DNA of 64,000 nt, taken from NCBI GenBank assembly GCA_036511855.1, contig DATCBN010000004.1, forward strand, positions 96,118 through 160,117, written 5' to 3'. This DNA comes from Candidatus Eremiobacteraceae bacterium (GTDB lineage Bacteria; Vulcanimicrobiota; Vulcanimicrobiia; Eremiobacterales; Eremiobacteraceae). Within the stretch, counting starts at the first letter, position 1. Each line of letters opens with the position of its first letter. The notes beneath the pieces are model-generated. The model ran no database searches. It had not been told where the DNA came from and saw only the letters and a program-made list of their open reading frames with translations. Position numbers and translations under genes: made by a program. Positions 1 through 8,378 of the stretch are shown one piece after another.

Positions 1-1
1 T

Positions 2-730
2 TTAGTGCGGTTCGTCGGATGTCGGAGTGATGAGGTAGGCGATCGTCAACAGCGTGAAGACCAAGGCCTGGATTGCCCCCACAAACATGTTGAACGGATA
101 GATGAGGATGGGTCCGGCGTTAGCAAGTACAGAAATGATGCCGAGGTGCGCGCCGATGACGGCGGCGATCACGACGAGTAGGATCTCACCGGCAAAGATA
201 TTGCCGAACAATCGCATGGCAAGCGTGACGGGACGAGCGAGCTCGTCGATGATCATGATGGGCAACAGCGGGATCCCGAGTCCAAGCGGCCGCACGACGA
301 GGTGGCCGAAGTATCCCAGACCTTTGCGGACGACGCCCACTCCCTGCACGAGCAGGATGGCGAAGAGCGCGAGCGCGGCAGTGGTGTTGATGTCGGCCGT
401 CGGAGACTTGCCGACGAATGGGAACAGCCCGATCTCATTGAGCACGAAGATGAACAGAAACAGCGAGATGAGCAGCGGCACGAACGGCACGCCGTTCTTG
501 CCGAGGATCGTGTCGACCTGACCGCTGATCGCCGTCACGATCAACTCCATGAACGTGTAGCGTTTCGAAAGCTTCGTGACGGGATGCGCGCGCGCGAGGA
601 TGCCGACGGCGATCAACACGATCGCCATGCATATCCACGTGATGACCACGGTGTCGGCATGCACCGTGTTGAAAGGCGCCGGCATAAAAGAAATATGCCA
701 GAGCGGATGGTCGCCGATGGTTTCGTGCAT
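2..730 (-). CDS. atpB: F0F1 ATP synthase subunit a
   Basis: Membrane subunit a of the F0 rotor-stator interface, which carries protons to and from the c-ring. The 242-residue protein has several hydrophobic segments, and the last two helices carry the family signature: ELARPVTLAMRLFGNIFAGE with the essential Arg at residue 173, and a C-terminal helix with GAIQALVFTLL. Length is normal for the short a-subunit type. It is the last atp gene visible and the rest of the operon should continue beyond the left edge. It lies 9 bp downstream of the subunit I gene. Identification is secure from the signature. Confidence 0.97.
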   Translation of the reverse strand: MHETIGDHPLWHISFMPAPFNTVHADTVVITWICMAIVLIAVGILARAHPVTKLSKRYTFMELIVTAISGQVDTILGKNGVPFVPLLISLFLFIFVLNEIGLFPFVGKSPTADINTTAALALFAILLVQGVGVVRKGLGYFGHLVVRPLGLGIPLLPIMIIDELARPVTLAMRLFGNIFAGEILLVVIAAVIGAHLGIISVLANAGPILIYPFNMFVGAIQALVFTLLTIAYLITPTSDEPH

Positions 731-739
731 CGCTACCCT

Positions 740-1129
740 TTAGGCAGCCGCATCGTCGCGGCCGTGCACTATTTGTTGACGATACACCAGAATTGCTACT
801 GCCAACGGTGCGACAAATCCGGCAAGGTATGTGAAGTATCCAAGCCATGGTCCACGGCCGACGATGATAAATGGTGCGGCGCCGGCAAGCAACACGCGCA
901 AGACGCCTTCGATCGACAAAAACGGCACGTACCCTTTGCCGGCCTTCATCAGGCGGTCAAAACTTCCAGCGATGTGGAAAAGGGATGCCAAGCCGATGAG
1001 GCAACCGGCGACCAAAGCCGCCGCGGGCAGGTATTGGTGCCAGAGCAGCGAGAGAATCGCGGCTACGGCAAACGCCACCACCAGACTGCGCGATGCCACC
1101 GCTGCCTGTATAGGGCGGAAGTATTCCAT
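740..1129 (-). CDS. atpI: ATP synthase subunit I-like membrane protein
   Basis: Small (129-residue) membrane protein with four predicted hydrophobic segments, placed between atpZ and atpB. Subunit I family proteins assist c-ring assembly and are weakly conserved, so position is the main evidence. The reading frame is open farther upstream, but I start at ATG 1129 (MEYFRPIQ) because the upstream extension is Arg/Ser-rich and unlike a membrane protein, and because it would overlap atpZ. No strong ribosome-binding site is visible. Confidence is moderate for the family, high that it is a gene. Confidence 0.7.
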   Translation of the reverse strand: MEYFRPIQAAVASRSLVVAFAVAAILSLLWHQYLPAAALVAGCLIGLASLFHIAGSFDRLMKAGKGYVPFLSIEGVLRVLLAGAAPFIIVGRGPWLGYFTYLAGFVAPLAVAILVYRQQIVHGRDDAAA

Positions 1130-1193
1130 AGAAGGGCTGATGTTCGGCAGCCGAAACGAGCGCCCTTTTCTTCTCGAACGCTCGTTCGAGGAC

Positions 1194-1394
1194 TCACATG
1201 TATGCGGAAAGCCGGCGAAACAGCAGCGCGATTCCCGCACCGAAGCCGACGATGATGCCGGCTGGAACCGCCCAGTCCCAATGCAAGAATCGTGCGGCTG
1301 CCAGGCCGATCACCAATCCCATCACCAGCGATCCGATCACGATGGTCCCTGCGCCGGCAAGATTCGCAAGCGTGACCGGCGATGGTTGCTTCAC
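1194..1394 (-). CDS. atpZ: AtpZ/AtpI-family small membrane protein
   Basis: 66-residue protein with two transmembrane hairpin segments separated by a short charged turn (ARFLHWDW), ending in FRRLSAYM. This layout fits the AtpZ/gene-1 family commonly found in front of atp operons, proposed to help ion handling by F-type ATPases. Its ATG overlaps the wecB stop in an ATGA arrangement, so it appears translationally coupled to wecB. Function is inferred from size, topology and position. Confidence 0.65.
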   Translation of the reverse strand: MKQPSPVTLANLAGAGTIVIGSLVMGLVIGLAAARFLHWDWAVPAGIIVGFGAGIALLFRRLSAYM

Positions 1395-2560
1395 ATGTTG
1401 GCCTGCGGCAGCGTCGGCGGCAATGTGGGATCGAACTCCGCCGGCGCGGGGCCGCCGCGATAATGTGCGAGCAGCGCTTGCGCGATGCGGCCGGCGGCTT
1501 TGCCGTCGCCGTACGGATTGCTGGCCTTTGCCATGCGATCGTAGGCTGCGCGGTCGTCTAACAATTCGTTGAGATTGCGCGTCACCGCGTCTTCATCGGT
1601 GCCGACGAGCCGCAAGGTGCCGGCGATGATGCCCTCGGGTCTTTCCGTGACGCGGCGCAGCACGAGCACGGGCCGCCCGAGGCACGGACCCTCTTCCTGC
1701 AATCCGCCGGAATCGGTGGCGATCAACGTGGCGCGGCCGATCGCGGCGACGAGATGACGGTACGACATCGGCTGCACCAGCCGCACGCGCGGCACGCCGT
1801 CCAACACGCGCCGCACGACTTCGACGACCGCCGGATTCGGATGCACCGGCCACACGATCGAGAGATCCGGATGCGAGTCGACCACCGTTTTCAACGCCCG
1901 GCAGATCTGCGCCATCGGCTCACCGAGATTCTCGCGCCGGTGCGCTTCGACGAACAACATACGCGCCGTGGTCACGTCGGGTGCATCGCCAGGCTGCAGG
2001 CGCGCGTTCACCCATAAAAACGCGTCGATGACCGTGTTGCCCGTCACCACGATCGATTCGGGCTTCTTCCCTTCGGCAAGCAAGTTGGCTTTTGCCGTCG
2101 GCGTCGGCGCGAAGTGATGGGTCGCGATGACGCCGGTCATCCGCCGGTTCATCTCTTCGGGAAACGGTTCGTAGATCGTGTCGGTGCGAAGCCCGGCCTC
2201 GACGTGGCCGACGGGAATCTTCTTATAGTATGCGGCGAGCGCGCTCGCGGTGGAGGTGGTCGTATCTCCGTGCACCAGCATGACGTCGGGCTTGCAGTCT
2301 TCGAGCACGCTGCTCATCCGTTCGAGCACGCGCGTGGTGACGTCGGTGAGAGTCTGCTCTTCCGTCATCACTTTGAGGTCGTATGCCGGCTTGATTTCGA
2401 AGAGCCCGAGCACTTCGTCGAGCATCTCGCGGTGCTGCGCGGTGACGATGGTGATGCAGTTGATCGCAGCATCGCTGGCCATTTGATGCACCACTGGCGC
2501 CATTTTGACGGCATCCGGACGCGTGCCGAACACGATCGCGACGTTGAGCGGACGGCTCAA
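1391..2560 (-). CDS. wecB: UDP-N-acetylglucosamine 2-epimerase (non-hydrolysing)
   Basis: Interconverts UDP-GlcNAc and UDP-ManNAc for surface polysaccharide synthesis. The 389-residue protein begins MSRPLNVAIVFGTRPDAVK and contains HREMLDEVL, VHGDTTTSTASALAAYY, VGHVEAGLRT, PFPEEMNRR and a C-terminal SDSGGLQEEGP motif, all typical of the family. I use TTG at 2560 because it overlaps the stop of the upstream wecA-type gene (TTGA); the longer open frame upstream encodes only Arg-rich shadow sequence. Placement between a polyprenyl-P GlcNAc transferase and the atp genes suggests a cell-wall glycan role, as for mnaA in Bacillus. Confidence 0.95.
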   Translation of the reverse strand: MSRPLNVAIVFGTRPDAVKMAPVVHQMASDAAINCITIVTAQHREMLDEVLGLFEIKPAYDLKVMTEEQTLTDVTTRVLERMSSVLEDCKPDVMLVHGDTTTSTASALAAYYKKIPVGHVEAGLRTDTIYEPFPEEMNRRMTGVIATHHFAPTPTAKANLLAEGKKPESIVVTGNTVIDAFLWVNARLQPGDAPDVTTARMLFVEAHRRENLGEPMAQICRALKTVVDSHPDLSIVWPVHPNPAVVEVVRRVLDGVPRVRLVQPMSYRHLVAAIGRATLIATDSGGLQEEGPCLGRPVLVLRRVTERPEGIIAGTLRLVGTDEDAVTRNLNELLDDRAAYDRMAKASNPYGDGKAAGRIAQALLAHYRGGPAPAEFDPTLPPTLPQANM

Positions 2561-3681
2561 AACAGGTGCGGTCCGCCGGGCCGGGCGAGCACGAGCACGA
2601 GCGCGCAAAGAACGCCGCACACCGCGTAGATCAAGTTGACGGCCGCGCGCTGCGAAAGGCCGAGGTCGAGCAGGCGGTGATGCGTGTGGCTGCGATCGGC
2701 CGCGAAGAGAGGCGCACCCGAACGCAAGCGGCGCATGATGACGTGCGCGGTGTCGAGGATCGGAAACGCGAGGATGATGAGGAACGGCACGACGAGCGAG
2801 ATCGCGATCGCGCCTTTTGCCTTGCCTTCGAGGGCCGCGCTTGCGAGCACGAAGCCGATGAAGAGCGAGCCACCGTCGCCCATGAAGATGCGCGCCGGAT
2901 TGTAGTTGAAAGGCAAGAACCCGGCAGCCGAACCGGCGAGCGCGGCCATGGTGATGGCGACGAGGTACTGCCCCTTCCATACCGACACGACGATCATGGT
3001 CATCGCGGCGATGATCGTGACGCCCGTGACGAGCCCGTCGAGTCCATCCAAGAAGTTGATCGCGTTCACCATGCCCATGTACCAGAAGATCGAGAACGGC
3101 ACGGCGAACCAGCCCAGATCGACGAAGCCGAAATGCGGAAGCCTCATCTGCTGTATGGTGAAGCCGTACATGACCACGGCGACGAGCGAGACGACGAACT
3201 GCGCCAGGAACTTGTCGCGCGGCCGCATCGTCATCACATCATCCCACAGCCCCACGCCCATCATCAACGTGCCGCCGAAGAGAAGGCCGATGAGATGCGC
3301 GAGATCGGGCGTGTCGAGGTAGTGCTGGATGACGAATGAGTGCGTGAGAGCGAAGTTCAACATGGTGAACAGGGCCAGCATGAAGCCGAGATAGATCGCG
3401 ATGCCGCCGAGGCGAGGCGTGGGCTGCGTGTGGACGCGGCGGTCGTCGCCCGGTTGATCGAATACGCCCACTTTGAACGCCATGCGGCGAACGAGCGGCG
3501 TGACGCAAGCGCAGGCGATGGCCGCAAGCACGAAGGTGATGACGCATAGCCAGATGATGTTCACGTCGCCCGGGAGCGCCTGCAGGCCCGGGGCGGGATG
3601 AGGGGTAGCGACGGCGTGGTGCACGGCTTTGACGGCGAGCGGCGCGAGCTTTGGTGCTGCGGCCAACGTCTGCGAGTTCAC
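2557..3681 (-). CDS. wecA: Undecaprenyl-phosphate GlcNAc-1-phosphate transferase (WecA/TagO/MraY-like)
   Basis: Polytopic membrane enzyme of 374 residues that transfers a sugar-1-phosphate to a polyprenyl phosphate carrier, the first step of a lipid-linked glycan. Visible motifs are NAINFLDGLDGL (metal/substrate Asp residues), FMGDGGSLFIGF, and HTHHRLLDLGL near the C-terminus, matching the WecA/TagO branch rather than MraY. About 40 residues precede the first membrane helix and are unusually Ala/Pro-rich. The start at 3681 is supported by an ATGA overlap with the dCMP deaminase stop. It directly precedes wecB, consistent with one polysaccharide pathway. Confidence 0.92.
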   Translation of the reverse strand: MNSQTLAAAPKLAPLAVKAVHHAVATPHPAPGLQALPGDVNIIWLCVITFVLAAIACACVTPLVRRMAFKVGVFDQPGDDRRVHTQPTPRLGGIAIYLGFMLALFTMLNFALTHSFVIQHYLDTPDLAHLIGLLFGGTLMMGVGLWDDVMTMRPRDKFLAQFVVSLVAVVMYGFTIQQMRLPHFGFVDLGWFAVPFSIFWYMGMVNAINFLDGLDGLVTGVTIIAAMTMIVVSVWKGQYLVAITMAALAGSAAGFLPFNYNPARIFMGDGGSLFIGFVLASAALEGKAKGAIAISLVVPFLIILAFPILDTAHVIMRRLRSGAPLFAADRSHTHHRLLDLGLSQRAAVNLIYAVCGVLCALVLVLARPGGPHLF

Positions 3682-4121
3682 GCGCCGCCCTCGAAGCGTT
3701 CGATCAGCGTTCCGGCTTCCAGGAACAAGTCGTTGGCGAGGTCGTCCGGATACGCGTCCTCATATACGACTCGGGTGATGCCTGCGTTGATGAGCAGCTT
3801 CGCGCACGTGAGACACGCGTGAGCCGTGCAGTAGAGCGCGCTGCCCGCGATAGGCACGCCGTATCGAGATGCTTGCACGATCGCGTTCTGCTCGGCATGC
3901 GTGGACCGCGCGCAGTGGCCGTGCAGCATGTCGCCGCCATCTGAGTGGTCGCAGTGCCGCAAGCCGACCGGCGCGCCGTTATAGCCGGTCGTGAGAATGC
4001 GCTTGTCTTTGACGATCACCGCGCCGACCGCGCGGCGCGAACAGGTGGCGCGGGTCGCGACGGCGCGCGCGATGGCCATGAAGTACGCGTCCCAAGGTGG
4101 TCTCGAAGCGGGTTCTTTCAT
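3678..4121 (-). CDS. comEB: dCMP deaminase / ComEB-type cytidine deaminase-family protein
   Basis: 147-residue zinc-dependent deaminase that would convert dCMP to dUMP. The zinc and catalytic motif HAEQNAIVQ is present, with the second zinc cysteines in ACLTCAK (the usual Pro before the first Cys is Ala). The early GYNG segment (TTGYNGAPVG) fits the dCMP deaminase subgroup. It overlaps upp upstream and wecA downstream by 4 bases each, so it sits inside a tightly coupled operon with another pyrimidine gene. Confidence 0.9.
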   Translation of the reverse strand: MKEPASRPPWDAYFMAIARAVATRATCSRRAVGAVIVKDKRILTTGYNGAPVGLRHCDHSDGGDMLHGHCARSTHAEQNAIVQASRYGVPIAGSALYCTAHACLTCAKLLINAGITRVVYEDAYPDDLANDLFLEAGTLIERFEGGA

Positions 4122-4804
4122 ACCGGCCGGAATCCGTGCGTCTCAGGCACCCTGCCCGCACCGCGTCCGAACAAGCGGTCGCCGGCGTCGCCGAGTCCGG
4201 GCACGATGTAGCCGTGGTCGTTCAGATGCTTGTCGAGCGCGCACGTGTACACTTTGATGCCGGGATGGGCCGCGAACAGCGCGGCGCATCCTTCAGGCGC
4301 CGCGATGAGCGTGATGAAGCGCAGGTCGGAGACCAGCGCTCCGCGTCTGAGCAAGAGATCCACGGCGGCCACCGCCGACGCGCCGGTGGCAAGCATCGGA
4401 TCGAGAACGAACGCGCGCCTACCGATGAGATCCTCCGGCAGATTCACGTAGTAGGGCATGGCTTGCAGCGTGTCCGGATCGCGATACATGCCCACGTGCG
4501 CGACGTGCGCCTGCGGCATCAGCGCGTGGAAGCCGGGTACGAGGCCCAGTCCTGCGCGCAAGATGGGGACGAGCAACGGCACGCGGACCAACGTCTGCGC
4601 GCTTGCCCAACCGACCGGCGAAGCCACTTGCGTCTCTGCCGTCTCGAGATCGGCCGTAGCGGGCCACGCCAGCAACATGCCGAGCTCAAGGCACAACTCG
4701 CGGAATTCTTTGTTGGACGTGGCGGCGTCACGCAGACGGCCGAGCTTGTCGTGCACGAGCGGATGCTGCAAGATGGTGAGATTCGGGAAGTCGCGCGTCT
4801 CCAT
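4118..4804 (-). CDS. upp: Uracil phosphoribosyltransferase
   Basis: Pyrimidine salvage enzyme making UMP from uracil and PRPP. The 228-residue protein has the PRPP loop in VLDPMLATGASA and the C-terminal uracil-binding region ending with GYIVPGLGDAGDRLFG, as expected. ATG 4804 is preceded by a GGGG stretch; an in-frame GTG at 4816 would add four residues. Its stop overlaps the dCMP deaminase start (ATGA). The glyA-upp neighbourhood upstream of atp genes is the same order as in Bacillus. Confidence 0.95.
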   Translation of the reverse strand: METRDFPNLTILQHPLVHDKLGRLRDAATSNKEFRELCLELGMLLAWPATADLETAETQVASPVGWASAQTLVRVPLLVPILRAGLGLVPGFHALMPQAHVAHVGMYRDPDTLQAMPYYVNLPEDLIGRRAFVLDPMLATGASAVAAVDLLLRRGALVSDLRFITLIAAPEGCAALFAAHPGIKVYTCALDKHLNDHGYIVPGLGDAGDRLFGRGAGRVPETHGFRPV

Positions 4805-4828
4805 CGGGTGCCCCACAGATGCGCGCGG

Positions 4829-6082
4829 CTACGGCACGCCGAACTGCGCCGTGAGTTCGTGCACCTTGTCGCGAAGTTGGACGATGCGCGCGCGCTTGCC
4901 GACGTCGTCCATCGCGGCGATCATCAACGCGGCGATCTCCCGCATCTCGGGCTCTTTCATGCCGCGCGTGGTGACGGCCGGCGTGCCCACTCGCACACCG
5001 CTCGCGACCATGGGTGGATTCTTGTCGAAAGGTATCGTGTTCTTGTTGACGGTGATGCCGATCTCGTCGAGATAGATCTCGACGTCTTTGCCGGTGAGGC
5101 CGCGCGACGAGACGTCGAGCAGCATGAGGTGACTATCGGTGCCGCCGGTGACGATGCGGACGCCGCCGGCCGAAAGCGACTCGGCGAGCGCGCGGGCGTT
5201 TGCGACGACTTGGCGCGCGTAATCCTTGAACGACGGCAGCAGCGCTTCGCGGAACGCGACGGCCTTCGCGGCGATGATGTGCATGAGCGGGCCGCCCTGA
5301 ATGCCGGGGAAGGTGGTCTTTGAGATGCCCTTGCCGAGTTCGCCATTGCACATCACCGCGCCGCCGCGAGGACCGCGCAGCGTCTTGTGCGTTGTGGTCG
5401 TGACGAAGTCCGCGTGACCCACCGGCGACGGGTAATACCCGGTGCAGACGAGCCCCGCGACGTGGGCGATGTCGGCGAAGAGCAGCGCACCGTTCTCATG
5501 GGCTATGTCGGCGAACGTCTTCCAATCGACCCTGCGCGAGTATGCGCTCCATCCGGTCACGATCATCTTCGGCTTGTGCTCGCGCGCAAGTGCGCGGATC
5601 GCATCGTAATCGAACTGCTCGGTTTTCGCGTCCACCATATAGGGCACGACGTTGTACAGCTTCCCGCTGAAATTCACTTTGCTTCCGTGGGTGAGGTGGC
5701 CGCCGTGATCGAGCGCCGTGCCCATGATGGTGTCGCCGGGCTTGAGCACGGAGAAGTAGACGGCCATGTTCGCCTGTGCGCCGGAGTGCGGCTGCACGTT
5801 TGCGTACTCCACGCCGAACAACTGTTTCAGCCGGTCAAGCGCGAGCGTTTCGGCGATGTCGACGAACTCGCACCCGCCGTAATAGCGCTTACCGGGATAC
5901 CCTTCGGCGTATTTATTCGTCATGACGCATGACGCCGCTTCGCGCACGGCCGCACTCACATAATTCTCCGACGCGATCAACTCAAGGTTTTTGCGCTGCC
6001 GCTCTTCTTCTTTGAGTATCGCGCTGTAGACTTCGGGATCGGCTTGCGCCAGAGCCGCCTGATCGAGCACGCGCGCGTTCAC
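4829..6082 (-). CDS. glyA: Serine hydroxymethyltransferase
   Basis: PLP enzyme interconverting serine and glycine with one-carbon transfer to tetrahydrofolate. The 417-residue protein has [11 protein letters not shown] near the N-terminus, the [10 protein letters not shown] segment, and the PLP-binding lysine in [13 protein letters not shown] at about residue 233. Length and motif spacing are normal. Its start overlaps the rpiB stop (ATGA), and it lies 24 bp upstream of the upp ATG chosen here. Confidence 0.98.
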   Translation of the reverse strand: MNARVLDQAALAQADPEVYSAILKEEERQRKNLELIASENYVSAAVREAASCVMTNKYAEGYPGKRYYGGCEFVDIAETLALDRLKQLFGVEYANVQPHSGAQANMAVYFSVLKPGDTIMGTALDHGGHLTHGSKVNFSGKLYNVVPYMVDAKTEQFDYDAIRALAREHKPKMIVTGWSAYSRRVDWKTFADIAHENGALLFADIAHVAGLVCTGYYPSPVGHADFVTTTTHKTLRGPRGGAVMCNGELGKGISKTTFPGIQGGPLMHIIAAKAVAFREALLPSFKDYARQVVANARALAESLSAGGVRIVTGGTDSHLMLLDVSSRGLTGKDVEIYLDEIGITVNKNTIPFDKNPPMVASGVRVGTPAVTTRGMKEPEMREIAALMIAAMDDVGKRARIVQLRDKVHELTAQFGVP

Positions 6083-6564
6083 GCGTTGTTCCCCGCACCG
6101 CTCGGTGCTCCGACAGCCGGATACTCGTCGATCTCCTTGACGCGGCGTTCGTGCCGGCCGATCTCACCTTCGGTGGTCAGCCACACGTCGAGACATTCTT
6201 GCACCATTTCCCAGCCCACGAGGCGCTCGGCGAAGCAGATGATGTTCGCATGATTGTGTTGGCGGGATAAGCGCGCTGAATATGGCTCGGCGACTGGCGC
6301 GGCGCGGACTCCCTTCACCTTATTGGCGGCGATCGCGATGCCGATGCTCGACCCGCAGACGAGCACGCCGCGTTCGAATTCCCCGCTGCCAACGGCCTCG
6401 CCGACCTTGAACGCGATCAGAGGGTAGTCGACCGGGTCGGTGGAGTACGTGCCGAAATCCACGACTTCGTGACCGAGTTCGCGCAGCCGCTCTGCGACTT
6501 TTGCTTTGTACACGAATCCGGCGTGATCGGCGCCGACGGCGATGCGAAATTTCTTCGTGGTCAT
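6079..6564 (-). CDS. rpiB: Ribose 5-phosphate isomerase B
   Basis: 161-residue LacAB/RpiB-family isomerase (ribose-5-P to ribulose-5-P). It shows AVGADHAG at the N-terminus, [14 protein letters not shown] containing the catalytic Cys, and the [12 protein letters not shown] segment that binds the substrate phosphate. It overlaps the phosphatase gene upstream and glyA downstream by 4 bases each. The position between a YwlE-type phosphatase and glyA is conserved in Firmicutes. Confidence 0.95.
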   Translation of the reverse strand: MTTKKFRIAVGADHAGFVYKAKVAERLRELGHEVVDFGTYSTDPVDYPLIAFKVGEAVGSGEFERGVLVCGSSIGIAIAANKVKGVRAAPVAEPYSARLSRQHNHANIICFAERLVGWEMVQECLDVWLTTEGEIGRHERRVKEIDEYPAVGAPSGAGNNA

Positions 6565-7055
6565 TGTAATGGCATCTTAGGTTCGCCCGCCGCACTGCGG
6601 CCGACCTTTATGCGCTCCACGATCTTCGGCATCCCGCTCTCCAACTGCTCGCGCAGCGCACGATAATCGGCTTCGTCGCCGCCGTACGGATCGGGAATGT
6701 CGCCGAGTCCCGTGAGCTCGTCGTAGCTGACGATCTTCGCGCGCTCGCCCGGGAAGAATTGCCGCACGTGGTCGCGGTGTCTGTCGGTGACGCAGACGAC
6801 GAGTTGCGCTCTGTCGACGAGTTCGCGCGTGAGCGGCTGGGCGCGATGCGCATCGAGCAGCAGCCCAAGGTCTGTCGCGACATCGCGCGCGCGGTCTTCA
6901 GCACGGTGACCCGTCAGCGCCGATGTGCCGCAGCTCTGCACGACCGCTTCAATACCGGCTGCCTCCAACGCAGCGTGGGCCATCACTTCGGCGAGCGGGC
7001 TCCGACAGATGTTGCCGCTGCACACGAAGAGAACGTGCGGTATCGTGTTTGCCAT
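6561..7055 (-). CDS. Low-molecular-weight protein phosphatase
   Basis: 164-residue LMW phosphatase with the P-loop VCSGNICRSPLAEV (Cys12, Arg18) and the general acid in IPDPYGGDEADY. It occupies the position of the arginine phosphatase ywlE in Firmicutes operons, next to rpiB. However, the P-loop residue that is Thr in YwlE is Ile here, which is the tyrosine-phosphatase form, so Tyr rather than Arg specificity is more likely. It is the first gene of this minus-strand run and is divergent from the TIM-barrel gene. Confidence 0.92.
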   Translation of the reverse strand: MANTIPHVLFVCSGNICRSPLAEVMAHAALEAAGIEAVVQSCGTSALTGHRAEDRARDVATDLGLLLDAHRAQPLTRELVDRAQLVVCVTDRHRDHVRQFFPGERAKIVSYDELTGLGDIPDPYGGDEADYRALREQLESGMPKIVERIKVGRSAAGEPKMPLQ

Positions 7056-7138
7056 GCGCGAGTGGAGTTCGAAGCGGCGGGCGAACGGACCTACGAAAGC
7101 GGTTAGGAGAACGCGCGCAGCTCGCAGAACGCGACGGC

Positions 7139-7858
7139 ATGAGATTGTGCTGCAGCACCGCGTCGTATCGGCGCGCGATCGAATCGAGAGAACTCACGCA
7201 GCTCGAGTGGATCGATCGCTGCGCGCGCGATCTGGCGGTCGACGGCATCGAGTTCGACGCGGGCTTCTTCCCGCGCACCGACGACGACTATTTGGCGCAA
7301 TTGAAAAAGCTCTGCGCCGACCGGTGTCTGACCGTCGCTGGCGCGACCGCGATCGCTAGCCTCGGCGGCGACGATGTTGAGGCGGCAATCGAATCTTTTG
7401 TGCCGTGGATCGATCGCGCCCTCGCCCTCGGCGCGCCGCTCTTGCGATTTGAATGCGGCGGCGCGAGCGGTGCGCCCGGGATCGGATGGCGCGAGTTCGT
7501 GCGCGCCCTCAAGCACGTGTGCGCCGAAGCGAAGCGGCGCAATGTCACGCTCGCACTTCAAGCCGGCGCGAGCGGCTCGCTCGTCATCACGCCTGCCGAC
7601 GTTCGGCGTGCGCTCAAAGAATGCGATTCGGCGTGGCTGCGCTTGGCGATGCGCGCAGCGGATCTGCGCGCCGATGCATCCGGCGAATGGCGAGAACTGA
7701 TGGACGAGACGGTGATCGCCACCACCGAGACCGGCGACCCATCCGAGATCGCGGCGCTCGGCAATGCCGGCTATCGCGGTTTTGTTTCGCTCTGTTTTGC
7801 CGGCGAGCGCGACGAAGCCGAAGCCGTCCCCGCGATCATCAAATCGATGCGTCTGTAG
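7139..7858 (+). CDS. Sugar isomerase/epimerase-like TIM-barrel protein
   Basis: 239-residue protein starting MRLCCSTASYRRA, with the alternating pattern of an AP-endonuclease-2/xylose-isomerase-like TIM barrel (GIEFDAGFF, LRFECGGASG, VTLALQAGASG, GYRGFVSLCF). Family members isomerise or epimerise sugars and inositols using a divalent metal. The usual His/Glu metal ligands are not all clear here, so it may be a divergent or non-catalytic member. The start at 7139 is chosen because the longer open frame runs antisense into the phosphatase gene. It precedes the repeat-rich intergenic region and may be its own transcription unit. Confidence 0.6.
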   Translation: MRLCCSTASYRRAIESRELTQLEWIDRCARDLAVDGIEFDAGFFPRTDDDYLAQLKKLCADRCLTVAGATAIASLGGDDVEAAIESFVPWIDRALALGAPLLRFECGGASGAPGIGWREFVRALKHVCAEAKRRNVTLALQAGASGSLVITPADVRRALKECDSAWLRLAMRAADLRADASGEWRELMDETVIATTETGDPSEIAALGNAGYRGFVSLCFAGERDEAEAVPAIIKSMRL

Positions 7859-7869
7859 ACAATCTCATT

Positions 7870-8041
7870 TGTAGGAGGGCAAGCATCGCTTGCCCTATTT
7901 TTCTTACGCGCGTACTAGGGCAAGCATCGCTTGCCCCAAAAAAATGGGTGAGCGTTGCTCACCCTCGTACGGAACGACAGGGCAAGCGATGCTTGCCCTC
8001 CTACGGCGCGTTAACATACGAAGGGCAAGCGTTGCTTGCCC
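7870..8041. repeat. Cluster of palindromic repeats (five copies)
   Basis: Five 19-bp palindromes, each 8+3+8, lie at 7877-7895, 7918-7936, 7946-7964, 7980-7998 and 8023-8041. Four have GGGCAAGC/GCTTGCCC arms and the one at 7946 has GGGTGAGC/GCTCACCC arms. The pair at 7918 and 7946, joined by an A-rich linker and flanked by GTAC, forms the two-headed element (7912-7970). Outside it, GTAGGAGGG at 7871 and CCCTCCTAC near 7996 form a second outer inverted repeat, so the element looks nested in an older copy. The hairpins may also stop transcription from the gene upstream. Confidence 0.9.
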
Positions 8042-8103
8042 TTCATATAACTAGCTCCCCATTGAGCCGTTGCCTGCCGGAGATTCGAACCCGCTTATAG
8101 CAG

Positions 8104-8266
8104 GTGGGTGCTGACCCGAGCGCCGGAAGGCTTCCCTCTTCGAGGAGGGCTTGCTCAAAAGCGCACGGAGTTCGGCTCCCTCTCGTGTTGTTTGTGGTTC
8201 AAACACGAGACAGGCTGACGTACACCGCAGGGAGCGCGCTCGTCGCGCTGTGGCCTCCACCCTAAC
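8104..8266 (-). ncRNA. Possible structured RNA of unknown family
   Basis: A stretch of about 160 bp dense in complementary segments and without convincing coding. Read on the minus strand: a hairpin at 8233-8249 (AGCGCG/CGCGCT), a 7-bp pairing of 8229-8235 with 8175-8181 enclosing an 8-bp hairpin at 8182-8209 (CTCGTGTT/AACACGAG), and a hairpin at 8134-8149 (CCCTC/GAGGG). The ends GGTGG near 8265 and CCACC near 8106 could close the molecule. I could not match it to tRNA, tmRNA, SRP RNA or RNase P. The size resembles 6S RNA but no diagnostic motif was confirmed. The strand is uncertain, and it could instead be a leader of dgcA. Confidence 0.3.
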
Positions 8267-8378
8267 ATGCCGCGCGAACGAAAACAAGACTTGACTTTTT
8301 ACAATCGGGTGGTCTTGGGGACCTACACTTTCCCAGGTTTCAAAGAGAGATTGCCGCGCCGGCCGCTAACTCTGCCGC

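Noticed and set aside
4097..5323. 408-codon open frame on the plus strand opposite upp and glyA
   Set aside because: Arg/His-rich composition typical of antisense frames in GC-rich genes; both genes underneath are certain.
8070..8110. Possible tRNA or RNase P 3' end (TTCGAAC and CGCTTATAG)
   Set aside because: The T-arm does not pair on either strand, no acceptor stem exists, and the conserved 5' RNase P core is not upstream.
8051..8287. 78-codon minus-strand frame across the structured region
   Set aside because: It runs through the palindromic repeat and the hairpins, contains the tRNA-like TTCGAA segment in a random context, and lacks a ribosome-binding site.
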